Shown piece by piece: positions 11,501 through 22,700 of a DNA stretch of 64,000 bases. Positions within the stretch are counted from its first letter, which is position 1. Every line of letters starts with the position of its first letter. This DNA comes from Chiua virens (Eukaryota > Basidiomycota > Agaricomycetes > Boletales > Boletaceae). The notes under the pieces were generated by a model. It saw only the letters and a program-made list of their open reading frames with translations. It was not told where the DNA came from and searched no databases. Where the stretch lies: assembly GCA_019787685.1 (NCBI GenBank), contig JAHNUO010000041.1:62001-126000 (forward strand). Reading direction: 5' to 3'. The position numbers were made by a program, and so were the translations under genes.

Positions 11501-13221
11501 CTAAGCCGCAACCACACCGCCTATAACCACCACATCTCTCGGGATCCGTAGCTCGAACTGAATATCAGTTGTGGTTGCCTTCCCCGCCGCTGTGCTCCGT
11601 CAGTAAAGAGGCTGATTTAGTGGTCAGACCGGAGATACTCACGTAAAACATTAGTTTGTGCCAAAAGCCCGAGTCTCGACAGGTTAAACTCAAAGCGGAT
11701 AGTGTCAATCGCAGCATCCTTTGCTAACTCTAGAAGCTTCTTCTGGTCGACTAGTTCGCCAGGTATTGGAAGATGGACACCTCGGATATCTGTGCTCTTC
11801 GCTTTCGACGCTTCGACTGTCCAGTCAGATTTCTTGACTTCAACCTCGAACGAATCGTCGTCGGAGTTCACAAGGTCTTTCTTCAGCGACACGCTATACG
11901 AGGACTTGAACGTGCCGTTCAACTCTAGGATGTTCCTCACTAATACGCCAACGACCGGTGGGTCCCGCTCGGTCCGGGAGATGGTTCCATTCCAACGGTT
12001 TTCAAAACCATACGACCACTCTAGGGAAACAGTGGGAGGCTTGTCTAATCCATTCTACACAACCATGTCAGGAAGAAAGGACGCGGGCACAACGACATCG
12101 CTCACAGACTGTGCAAGCGTGATTTGTAGTGATTTCCCTCCGATGTTTGGATCGTACTCCACTGAATGAATCCAGAAATTCTTCGTCTCCTCGAGTGCTA
12201 TCAAGCGAACATGGCTTTCCCAGGACGCATCAGGCCGACTCAGTTTTGGCCACGTTGCTTTCACACAAATCCCATCGTCCACATTAGATGTCTTTTCCAT
12301 CAGCACGCAAGTCGCATTGTGGGTTTCCAAAGCAGGAATGATAATAGATGTGGCGAAAAAGGAATCTTTTACGATGATCGACGACGAATGGCCTTTGGGG
12401 ATTGGCATTACGCCCGCCTTCGTCCACCCGTCAATCCAAAGCGATTGCAAGAGCAGGTCATCTTTTCTCCTTTCTGAGGAACGAGTTTGGATAAAGATAG
12501 AGAGGTATGAGTCCCCATTGGACGGAGCGCCTATGGTAGTGAAGTGGATTGACCTGGGCGCGAGATCGGCACCTTCTGGCAGTCCGGGTATGGCATTGTT
12601 CACCACGGCGAGAGTGTAAGGTATCACCCTAATCTCTCTTATCAAGGACTCCTGCAGAGCCGTTAACAACTGGTCTTGTTTCAATGCATAAGGCGGGACG
12701 ATGTTAGGGACGTGATCGAGGCTGACGCAGAGCATCGAACTCGCAGCAAAGTCGAAGACGATGTGAGCTGAGTAGCCATCTTCGTCGGGGAGAACTACCA
12801 ACTCATTTCCGCCGGATATCCCAAAAGTTTTGGCATCATCCATTTCCTGCGCGATTCCCGTGATAGCACCCAAGTTGATATTTCGTATGGAAATGGTATA
12901 GGTATTCGGCTCTAAATCCAGTGCTTCCTTGGTCGATCCGTCTCTAGGGACGGTCCATATTTTCCCCGTGGTGATGGCTATTGTGAGCGAGCAGGTTGGG
13001 GAATCGGGCGAAGACTCGAACTGAACGCAGGGTGAACCGAGACTGAATTGGTACCACTGCGTAATCTTGTCTCCGAAGCGATCCGTTTCTATCGACAGCT
13101 CGATGTTGGTGAGAAGTCCGTGGTTTCCCGTTTGGAATTTTTCCGCGAGAAGGTCGTTTATCTTTTTCTGCCCATGCGTGACGACAACGTCCCAGTTCTG
13201 AGTGAAGTTTGTTTTCTGCAT
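11501..13221 (-). pseudogene. Conserved-looking protein (possible TULIP-like) with one in-frame TAG
   Basis: A long frame runs from ATG 13221 to a donor at 11642. A 53-nt intron (11642-11590, GTGAGT..GCACAG) then leads to a last exon 11589-11501 ending FELRIPRDVVVIGGVVAA. The total would be 555 residues, but codon 389 (12057-12055) is TAG, and the frame stays clean and protein-like on both sides of it. The context around the stop offers no usable intron (the nearest GT..AG pairs are 9 or 19 nt). The N-terminal NWDVVVTHGQKKINDLL is faintly like the opening motif of TULIP/P47-type lipid-binding folds, and the C-terminal region is beta-rich, but I cannot confirm the family. Options are a recently dead gene, a sequencing error or stop readthrough. 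Cellular role unknown. Confidence 0.55.
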
Positions 13222-13760
13222 TGCCGTGATGTAGTCCGTGAGATCGCTCCCAACATTGGCGTCGTGCTACCCTGTGGTGAGTTCTAACATGGTTGTTATC
13301 GAGTACTTCAGACGTACCTTCGACATGATAAATTGGATGGGCAGGAGAATATGCTAACGATTGTGATTTTAGCTAGGCGATGCGCATCTTGAACGGTCGA
13401 TCGAGTCTATTCATGAGTGTGTGAATGCCAATAAGCGCTCCAGTCATCAAAGGTTCCCTTTGGCCCCCTTCGAGAAGTCCTGGCATCCGAGAGGGTAATC
13501 CACTCGCAAACAAATCTGGTACTACTTAAATGTAATATCAACGATTTTAGTAGTGAATTGATAAATTCAGCGGTGTGAACACTGAAATGAAGTACTGAAT
13601 GAGTAAATTTTGAACACTGAAATTTGGAACTTGGCTGCATGTGGAGATATCGCTGACCCGATAAGAAGCATGTGGCTATGCAACACACGCACAACCTGAA
13701 TTGCCAACCGCGCACGTTCTGCAATCAGCAGCAATGGTGGGGAAAATGTGCTGGCCCCTG
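13222..13760. other. Intergenic, nothing recognised
   Basis: Contains the upstream region of the minus-strand gene starting at 13221 and an A/T-richer stretch near 13520-13640 with short local repeats of TGAACACTGAAAT. No gene, RNA or mobile element recognised. Confidence 0.3.
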
Positions 13761-14397
13761 TTAAGTGCGGCTATCATTAATGGAGCTCTCCCAAACCTCA
13801 CTGACAACACGCGCGACCATCTCTTCGTCAGGACACTTTGGGTTCGCTCGGACAAATGATATTGCCCTCCGACGGACACACGCTAGTGCAACCCGTCCAA
13901 ATATGTAATCATCCGTAGAGAAAGGAGGCGTCAAAAACGGATATAGCTGACTTGGAGACGCTGCCTGGTCCTGTTTCGTGACCGACACATGTCCCCGGCC
14001 GAGTTCACGCATGTATCTACAGTCCTCACTCAGGTTGTTTGTGCGGATCTTGGAAGCCCACACGTCGCGTCAAACACGAACGCATTGGTAGAGTAATAGA
14101 CTCACGTCGCTGCAAGCATGATGCCGCAAGTTGTGCCAGTCGACGTTGAACTTGCAGTGGCCACTGGCCACACACGTGTACGAGCTTGTGTGTCAAGGTG
14201 TCCTCCATGTGTCGTTTGCTACCGAAATGGTTTTGGCATAATGCGATTGCACCTGCTGGATGGAACCCACCTGAACGTGTAAGATCGCACGGGGCACACA
14301 TAACATAGTGTTTGAGCATAAATACCGCGGCCGGGCCTGGGTGTGCGTCACACATTGAGTTGTATCCACGAACAAAGGGACGACGGTTCGCGTGCAC
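13761..14397 (-). pseudogene. ATP23: Mitochondrial inner membrane protease ATP23, degraded copy
   Basis: ATP23 is an intermembrane-space metalloprotease that processes Atp6 and assists ATP synthase assembly. Recognisable blocks appear in the right order: CAPCDLTRSGGF, CQNHFGSKRHMEDTL, then the metal site, then HCKFNVDWHNLRHHACSD (frame-shifted), an intron of about 57 nt, IRTNNLSEDCRYMREL, and ACVRRRAISFVRANP..DEEM..VVSEVWES. Lesions: the HEXXH zinc motif reads HKLVH (AAG at 14187-14185 in place of a Glu codon), which should abolish catalysis; the frame is broken a few codons after the metal site; about 15 residues are missing before CAPC; an apparent second intron has lost its GT donor; and the C-terminal FDEIY-type end is replaced by a stop. 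The identification is firm and so is non-function. The retained intron shows it is not a processed copy. Confidence 0.88.
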
Positions 14398-14438
14398 AAG
14401 ACGTCAGCCAAGTACAAGGTAACAAGAAAGACGGACTG

Positions 14439-16254
14439 TCACTGATTCACTAGCTCGGTCTTCCATTTTCCCCGACGCACCTGTTGCTGGTCCTGGAACC
14501 CATGTTGACGTTCTTCAGGAGTGATACCAATATCCGTCAGTACGGCGGCCTTTTTGAGCCACTTTTGAAATGCAGGTAAGTCGTCCGTGTCCGCGGGTGT
14601 GGGAGAGGAGTTGCGTTCCATCGTACAATATTTATACTGGTTAAGCCCTAAAATAGAAACATTGAAATATTGACCCCTTTCTACAAAATCCCAGTTAACC
14701 ATGCAATACCTCCATAATATGTCCCCCCACACATAATTGACTAAATGTACTCCCGTCAGTCCACCAATGCATCCACACTATCGGCGCTACATACCCCGCC
14801 AGCGGTACATCATCGTATCCACTCTGCAACCCTTCGAGACCCGCCATCTCGCTCTCAAACGACGTCAAAATCAGCGTGCACGGAAATGTGCGTATCAAGG
14901 GAGCCAGCAATGGGTCGTCTAAGTCAAGTGGTGCATCGGTCGCGATGAAGAGCAGCTTGCGGCAAGAGAGATTGGGAAAGATGGTGTTAGAGAGGGGTAC
15001 CCTCAGGCTGGGCTTATCCGGAGGTATCTCTGGAGGTCCCAGGGCATCCATGATATCTTCCTCCTCGTCTTGGGTATCGCCATCTACCGTCATCTCTTGA
15101 GGCAGAACCGTTGGGCCATTCCAGCTCCAACGCCGTTTGCGGCGCCCCACGTCCACCCCCAGAACGTCCCGCACGAGTTTCCACCAGACGACCCTCACGT
15201 TCCTCCGTGCACCTTTTTGAATGGCCATCGCTCACACGCACACGTGGAGCCACATACATTCTCCCAAGGACTTCTCCGATCCGCTCCGCAGCAGATGTCA
15301 AGGCCGCGTTCGCGAACACCATGTGCCGCCTCACGTTGCCACGAAGCCGTCGGTTCTCGGCCTTCCAGAGCCGGAGTCGTGAAGAGCCGGAGAGCGTTCC
15401 GAGCTGGATGAAACGCTCTGGTGCTGCAGCGAGTGCGTCGATCGGGATGGCATGGAGGTACTTGTCGCCCTCCCGCGTGGGACCGGGGGTGTCCACGAAT
15501 TGAAATTCATATGGCTCCGTGTCGGGGAGGAAAAGCATTTCGTTGGGATGGATGTCCAACCTTTCTTCTATCCACTCCGTAGTCCCGTTCGAGACGCGCA
15601 CCAGCGTTTGTTGAGCCTCGAGCGGACCAAATTTACGAGCCAAACCCATGTGACGAGCGTGTATCCCATACAATCCACGTGTGCATCTGGCGGTAGTATG
15701 TCAACTAGAATATGTGCCCAATGACATCGACCTCGCTGTTTATCGCTCAGTCGGAGCATCTGTGAGAGTGTGTGAGCGGACATTCTGGGACCCAGATGGG
15801 CGGGTGAAACGAGAAGAGTACGATTGAGTAGAAATGCGAGTGTGGCGGGCTTTTCGAAGGCAATGCGTTGGTTGTGAAGGCCACTGTGGGGTAGGTAGGC
15901 AAGATAGGTGATGGAAGGGCTGGCGCGGAGAGTGTTGAGACGCGTGTTAGGTTCATCGAGGATGTCGAGGGTGATGGCTAGTTGGGTCGATGCAGTCGGA
16001 TCCTGGTGGGCCGTGTACGACGCGTCACGCCCTTCCGATGTGATGTCCTGGGACTCGTTGGCTGTATAAGAGCGAATGAGCGAGACCGAGAGGATACGAA
16101 CGGGCGAATGACTGCATCTCGTCGAATGTAACCAGTATGCGAATGCAAAGCACGCGAGCGTGGCGGACGCGAAAAGTGCCACGAGTATGACCAAACGACG
16201 TGTGCGGCCGTACGGGACGTGAATCCCCCAGACTCTCTTGAGCGTCGGTACCAT
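14439..16254 (-). pseudogene. CigA/O-fucosyltransferase-like type II membrane glycosyltransferase, frame-disrupted
   Basis: The start ATG at 16254 is followed by a single membrane anchor (RLVILVALFASATLACFAFA), giving a type II Golgi-like topology. The luminal part has YLAYLPHSGLHNQRIAFE and LLNRTLLVSPAHLG, then EWIEERLDI, YVAPRVRVSDGH, NVRVVWWKLV and TDGSTFS, in the order seen in fungal CigA / O-fucosyltransferase-related proteins. Three frame changes interrupt it: -1 at a slippery-looking AAATTTG (15634-15628); +1 at a five-base homopolymer (15218-15214), which restores the first frame; and +1 near 14738. The acceptor motif normally read as VHVRVGDG is altered to PRVRVSDG, and about 10 residues before TDGSTFS are missing. 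These favour decay over programmed frameshifting, although homopolymer assembly errors would explain two of the three. An upstream in-frame ATG at 16461 would add a basic tail. Confidence 0.65.
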
Positions 16255-17040
16255 CGGTCGCCAACGTTGTCGTCTTGTCCGAACCTTCAGATCTCGACGG
16301 CGAAGGTGATTCTGCTTTCGTTCGCCAGTCTCGTGTCTCCTAGTTCCTGGCCGAGCGCAACTTTGTTTTGCCTGTGCACGACAGATTTTGGGGCTGGATC
16401 GAGCTGAAGAGAGAAAGGAATTTATTCTCAACGCTCGTGTTAGATACATTGAAAAACACACAGCTTGTCATTTTGTTCGCCTCCGAGATCTCTTGCGTCG
16501 GTGCTCTTTTGATTCTTTGTGTGTTTCTGGTATTGTCTCGGTATCTACACGAACATCTGAATTGGCTTGGCTTCCACACAAAAGACGAGATGACATGAAA
16601 AGCGCGAAGACACACCGCAGTGTTCACGTCGTCTTTCCCAACGAGGTGAATTCGTTTGATGAAGCGTAAGGTCCCAGTGTACACATGAATAAGTACATGA
16701 ATCGTAAACCAAGTTCTGCGCCAAAAGCGACATGCCCTGTGATTGCGAATAAAAGGGGCTTGGTGAACTCTGAATCTTGAAATCTGCTATTAAGAAAAAG
16801 CGCGAAAAGACACGAGGCGAAGGAAACGTGGTCATAGAGCAACTTTGCATGTCGGCGTAAACTGAGTCCCTTTCTCCTTGGCGCCTCAAACTTTACAGCG
16901 TGGAGGGCCGTGAGATGTTAGTGACAATCTGGATGGGAAATAGGTCGCTTGTGGTACGCAAGAAGAGGGGAGCATTTGATGTCGAGTTGCACAAAGAGTA
17001 AGTCGGTCCGGCTTGCCAAAGGAAGGCACGAAGTCACCGT
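16255..17040. other. Intergenic, nothing recognised
   Basis: Holds the 5' flank of the minus-strand glycosyltransferase copy and short unconnected frames on both strands. No RNA, repeat or gene recognised. Confidence 0.3.
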
Positions 17041-17049
17041 GGGAAGAAG

Positions 17050-19640
17050 AGATACGACGATGTGTCCAGTGGACAGAGTCGCTCAGCTTCTTGGACTCTC
17101 AATCGCGATCCTACCCTGAGCAAATCACACCACGTCCAATGGCTCGTCAGAAAAGGCGAGACCTGCACACAATATGACCCCGCAGTGTACTTAGACTGAC
17201 AACTCTCTCAGGTCGTTCTCCATAGTGATGACGAAGAGCGGAACATTTTGGAACGGAAGCAGACGCGCAGCGCCAGCAGATTGAAGGTGCCGAAGGCGAA
17301 CCGCTCCCGTTGCAAGTCAATTCCACGGCCTGGTTTGAGGGCGAGTAACAGGACGCTTGGTGGGAAGAGATGTGGTTGACTTGGACAGATTCGAACCCCA
17401 AGAGTAGGTACATTATAAGTCTCTCATCACGACTGACATGGTCGCTTCTAGGTCCTGAATCTCTCTCGCTCGACATCACCCTTCCTAGCAACCCCCGTAT
17501 CCATATCTACGGCATTCCTGAGTCCACCACTCACCCTCCACGACTGGTCCGGACATTGCTTACTCGGACCCTTATCAACTGTACAACTCTGACGGGTCAA
17601 ATACCTCGGAGATTCTCCCGTCGCCGTGTTCAATGCCGGTGATCGGCAACAATATGTAGATCAACATCGGAAGACAAAACGACACGGAGGCACACTGGAT
17701 CGATGAAGCTGACATTCTTGACGTGTTCATTCTCCTGGTCCAGACCCTCTCTGTGTCTTTTCTCTACGCGTGCCTTATGGGGACACCCACACCTCCCCGT
17801 TGTACTCTATCACGTATCACCAATGTCGCTGGATTATGTCAACAGTCGATATGCGGGGTGTATTGAAGCGGTTCAATGAAGCGAACATGGACGTCTTTTG
17901 GCTCGATATCGAGTATTCCGGTGGACACAGTACTTTATGTGGGACGAGAAAGCGTTCCCCGACTCGGTCGAGATGCTTGCAGACGTCGAGGGCAAGCAGC
18001 GAAAGGTGCGGTTTAATGTTCGGAGTGTTGATGGGTCTCAATAAGACACGGACAGAGGGTCATTATCATCGAACCCCATCTCAAAGGCGAGTCCGACTAT
18101 CCTGATGGCGTCTGATCTCGGTGTGCTTATGAATCCCAAGTTGGGTGAAGGTGAATACGGGGTAAGTGGTGCCTTCGCTCTGACGCGTCGCGACAACCGA
18201 TATGCGTATCTTAAATAGGGTTGATCGAATATCCCTCATGGATCGACTTTTTCAACCCAAATAACTGGGATTTGTGGATCAAATCATCTAAGACCAAGAG
18301 TACCGATGATCCATGAGCATAGACGCAGAGTTCAGAGAACGTGGGTATCTGGAACAACACGAATGTGGTTTGTCGCCTTTCCAACTTTTTCTTTCCGATT
18401 TAGAGCTCAAGGTCTTTCACTGCAGCCTTCGGTGATCAACGGTCCCGAGATCTTGATACCAAGGAATACCTTGAAGTGCTATGGTGGATGGGTGCACCGA
18501 GATGTGCATAACATTGAAGGCATGCTTTATGTAAGTGTCCCCATCCGTCCTCTGGATTTTACTCACTGCTGCACTCGTCTTATCAGGCCAATCAAGCCTA
18601 CGTCGTCTATCACCGTTCGGACTCTCCCAAACGCCCCCTTGTGTTCACGTGTGCCTACTATGCCGGTATCCGAAACTTCGCGGCTATGTGGGCTGGCGAC
18701 AACCTGGGCACATGGGAACACGTGGGACGAAGAGTGAAATGGTTCTTTTAATGGGCTCGCTGGAGTGGTATTTGCAGGATGAACGTTTTCTGTGCTACAG
18801 CTGGCATTTCTAACATGTCTTCTGAATCCTCGTTGGTAACTCGGACTCCGAGATGCTTGCGAGGTGGTACGGCATTGGTGTATTCTCGTCGTTCTTTCGA
18901 GCACATAAGCACATCGACACGAAGCGCCGCGAGCGGATGAGTCATACAAGGGTATGATCAAAGACGTCTTGAAGTTTAGATTCACGTGGTTGCCGATTTG
19001 GTGCAATGCATTCAGGAGAACATTGACGGGAGTACCCATCCTCCGGTAGGTCTCTTCAACGTTGTTTGCAGAACGAGTTTAGTGCTGATGCGCATTCGTG
19101 ACGGCTAGCTCACAATACGTGCTGTTGCCCGAGGACGAACAAGGCTTCGGAATTGGATCAATTTTATCTCGGTGACAGAGCGAGGCGTGACTATTTCTCA
19201 TACGCGGCCTATCGTTCATCCACGTCCCAAACTACTGACTGGACCATCACCGTCCCATCACCGCCCCAGCGGTCATACTGATCCCACAGACGGTACGGGC
19301 TTCTCGTCGACACACGGTCATCGCATTGCTCAGTGTCCTTGGGATGATGTACATGCTGATCCCGATAACGGAACCAGTACGCGAGTCGGTCGGCGGTGAT
19401 CAGGACTAGTGTGTCGATGGATCTACAGCCATTGGACGGGCACGTAGTGGCTGGAGTGCGGAGGGACGGCTGCCGTTGATAACTGGGTGCGGTGGTACCT
19501 GATACCGTTTGAGTGTTACACAGTGGATATGTCAATGTGCCGCGGGTCAAGGTGGTTGATCACCGATACGGGTCTCGAGAGGGAAGGTGAGGTGGTGGAC
19601 GTGCGATTTCAGCGTTAGAGTGACTTCATCTGCATGACGG
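17050..19640 (+). pseudogene. Glucosidase II alpha subunit (GH31), degraded copy
   Basis: Glucosidase II alpha (ROT2/GANAB type) trims glucose from N-glycans in the ER. Blocks occur in family order across three frames: WLTWTDSNPKS joined by a clean 46-nt intron to GPESLSLDITLPSN (17370-17480); IYGIPEST; SDPYQLYNSD; HWIDEADILDVFILL; YHQCRW; VFWLDIEY; WIDFFNPNNWDLWI (about 18240); NGPEILIPRNTL..GGWVHRDVHNIEGMLY (about 18440-18535); AMWAGDNLGTWEH (about 18690); WYGIGVFSSFFRAHKHIDTKRRE (18864-18933, split by lesions elsewhere); QYVLLPEDEQGFG (about 19110). The nucleophile motif WNDMNEP has decayed to WNNTNV near 18345. Multiple frameshifts and stops make it a pseudogene. Introns remain, so it is not a retrocopy. 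Confidence 0.88.
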
Positions 19641-19783
19641 ACACGGACAGACGGTGTTGGTGTTGCCAAAGTCTTAGTATAGAACGTCGGAACGAAGTGG
19701 CTGAATGATGTTGTGGGTTGTTGACACTGGCTCCCTTAGAATCTTTCTCGTAGTCAACACCGAGCGCTCAGCAACCAAGTACA

Positions 19784-22700
19784 ATGAAAAGGTTCATAAC
19801 TCGCGCTTGTTTCCCGTGCTTTCGCTCCAAGGCTCCCGCGAGATCTTCCGCAGAATCTCTCGCAGAGCCACCCACAGAACCTCTTGCAGAACCTCTCGCA
19901 GAACCTCTCGCAGGAACTTCCGTCGAATTCCTTGAAGAAGCATCTGCGGAACCTCTCGCAGAACGTTTCACGGGGTCTCTCGCAGAGCCACTCGCAGAAT
20001 CACTCGCAGGGACCTCCGCCGAATTCCCTGAAGAATCATCCGCGGAACCTCTCGCAGAACCTTTCACAGAGTCTCTTGCAGAGCCACCCACAGAACCTCT
20101 CGCAGGAAATTCCGCTGAATCCCCTGAAGAATCATACGTGGAACCTGTTCTGCAGATGGATGATATCAGAAAGAAATTCGGGCGCTTCAGAATTCTTATC
20201 GTTGGCCGGGCCAACGCTGGGAAGACTACGATACTTAAGCAAATATGCAACTCTGTGGAAGATCCAGAGATCCATGATGGAGATGGGAATGAGGTATGCT
20301 TGGATGAGATGTCTATGATGGCGGGTGTGTTGATAGTCTGCCATCAGGTTGATCTAGCACAGATCCAGGAATCCCGAGACGTGAGTCAAATGGTTACTGC
20401 GAAGTCCTTGCCAGTAACATTTTTCTAACATGTCTCAAGCGTGGAATACATCATATCAAGAATGAATTGGTCTTTCGAAGCAACCCAAATTTTATTTTTC
20501 ATGACTCGCAGGGCTTCGAAGCTGGAAGTATAGAAGAATTTGAACAGATGAAGGAGTTTGTCTCCGAACGTGCAAAAACCACACACCTCAAGGAGCGAAT
20601 CCATGTTATCTGGTAATGAGAGATAGCAGCATTTATGCCACACTAACAATGACATGTCACTGAATAGGTACTGTATTCCAATGGACCAGTACCACCGGTC
20701 TGTCTTGGCTGCGGAGGAAAGGTTTTTCAGTGAATGTGACACTGGGAGTGGTAAGTTCTCCTCATGTATGATGTCTTTTTTTCTCATACTATTTGCAGTG
20801 CCAGTGATACTTGTATTCACAAAATGTGATGCACTTCTGATACGAGGCATGGCAGCCTTGGGACCTGAGGAAGAAAAGCTTTCCCGAGATGAAAGGATTG
20901 TGATTGGATGGCAGAATGCTGAGAGAATGCTGAAAGTGAATCCTGCATGGGAGAGTGTGCAAAAGATGATGTATCCACCAAATGCATATGTGGAGTTGAG
21001 AGGTATGTATGTATACATGTCTCTTATGGTCAAACTGATTTAAATGTACAAAGAACTGCACAAGTCAAATGAGGGGTGTAAACTTCTCTTGAAAAGAACT
21101 GTGGGGGCCTTAGATGAAGAAGCATTGCAGATGCTGCTTGTGACTACACAACACACCAACATGATGCTTTGCATTGAGTTTGCTTTTAGAAGGTAATTTA
21201 TATGGATTTTATGGACTATGGGTACATTTATTAATTTATTAATAGGGTCCTGATACCTCTTATTCAGGATATACATGAGAGTAAGCAACCACTGGCAGAT
21301 TCTGCACAGCAGATATTGGTGAAAGGAATTGGGTCATGGTTTCCACATGTTGAGGTGTGTGAGTTTCTATGTAGTGCAAATGAGATCTATGATAAAAGAA
21401 CTGCTTGTCCTATTCATGAAAGGTAAGACATTCTCATGATTGCAAAATGAGTTTCCAGAAAGATGCTTATCCATGCCCCTGTCCTGCCATTCATAGGGAG
21501 TAAGTGCTCTGATTGTGAATGGGCTTCCAGAAGGATGCTGATCCATGCCCCTCTGTCCTTGCCCCTGTCCTGCCATTCATAGCCAGTAAGTGCTCTGATT
21601 GTGAATGGGCTTCCAGAAGGATGCTGATCCATGCCCCTCTGTCCTTGCCCCTGTCCTGCCATTCATAGTATGTAAGTGCTCTGATTGTGAATGGGCTTCC
21701 AGAAGGATGCTGATCCATGCCCCTCTGTCCTTGCCCCTGTCCTGCCATTCATAGCCAGTAAGTGCTCTGATTGTGAATGGGCTTCCAGAAGGATGCTGAT
21801 CCATGCCCCTCTGTCCTTGCCCCTGTCCTGCCATTCATAGTATGTAAGTGCTCTGATTGTGAATGGGCTTCCAGAAGGATGCTGATCCATGCCCCTCTGT
21901 CCTTGCCCCTGTCCTGCCATTCATAGTATGTAAGTGCTCTGATTGTGAATGGGCTTCCAGAAGGATGCTGATCCATGCCCCTCTGTCCTTGCCCCTGTCC
22001 TGCCATTCATAGCTTGTAAGTGCTCTGATTGTGAATGGGCTTCCAGAAGGATGCTGATCCATGCCCCTCTGTCCTTGCCCCTGTCCTGCCATTCATAGGG
22101 AGTAAGTGCTCTGATTGTGAATGGGCTTTCAGAAGGATGCTGATCCATGCCCCTCTGTCCTTGCCCCTGTCCTGCCATTCATAGCCAGTAAGTGCTCTGA
22201 TTGTGAATGGGCTTCCAGAAGGATGCTGATCCATGCCCCTCTGTCCTTGCCCCTGTCCTGCCATTCATAGGGAGTAAGTGCTCTGATTGTGAATAGGCTT
22301 CCAGAAGGATGCTGATCCATGCCCCTCTGTCCTTGCCCCTGTCCTGCCATTCATAGCCAGTAAGTGCTCTGATTGTGAATGGGCTTCCAGAAGGATGCTG
22401 ATCCATGCCCCTCTGTCCTTGCCCCTGTCCTGCCATTCATAGGGAGTAAGTGCTCTGATTGTGAATGGGCTTCCAGAAGGATGCTGATCCATGCTCTGTC
22501 CTTGCCCCTGTCCTGCCATCCATAGTATGTAAGTGCTCTGATTGTGAATGGGCTTCCAGAAGGATGCTGATCCATGCCCCTCTGTCCTTGCCCCTGTCCT
22601 GCCATTCATAGGGAGTAAGTGCTCTGATTGTGAATGGGCTTCCAGAAGGATGCTGATCCATGCCCCTCTGTCCTTGCCCCTGTCCTGCCATTCATAGCTT

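Noticed and set aside
15220..15275. Intron with a GTATGT donor that would bridge the second frame change of the glycosyltransferase copy
   Set aside because: It would remove the YVAPRVRVSDGH motif, which corresponds to a conserved family motif, so an indel is the better explanation.
15560..15635. Intron starting GTAAAT that would bridge the first frame change
   Set aside because: It would delete about 20 residues that align well with the family; the -1 shift keeps them.
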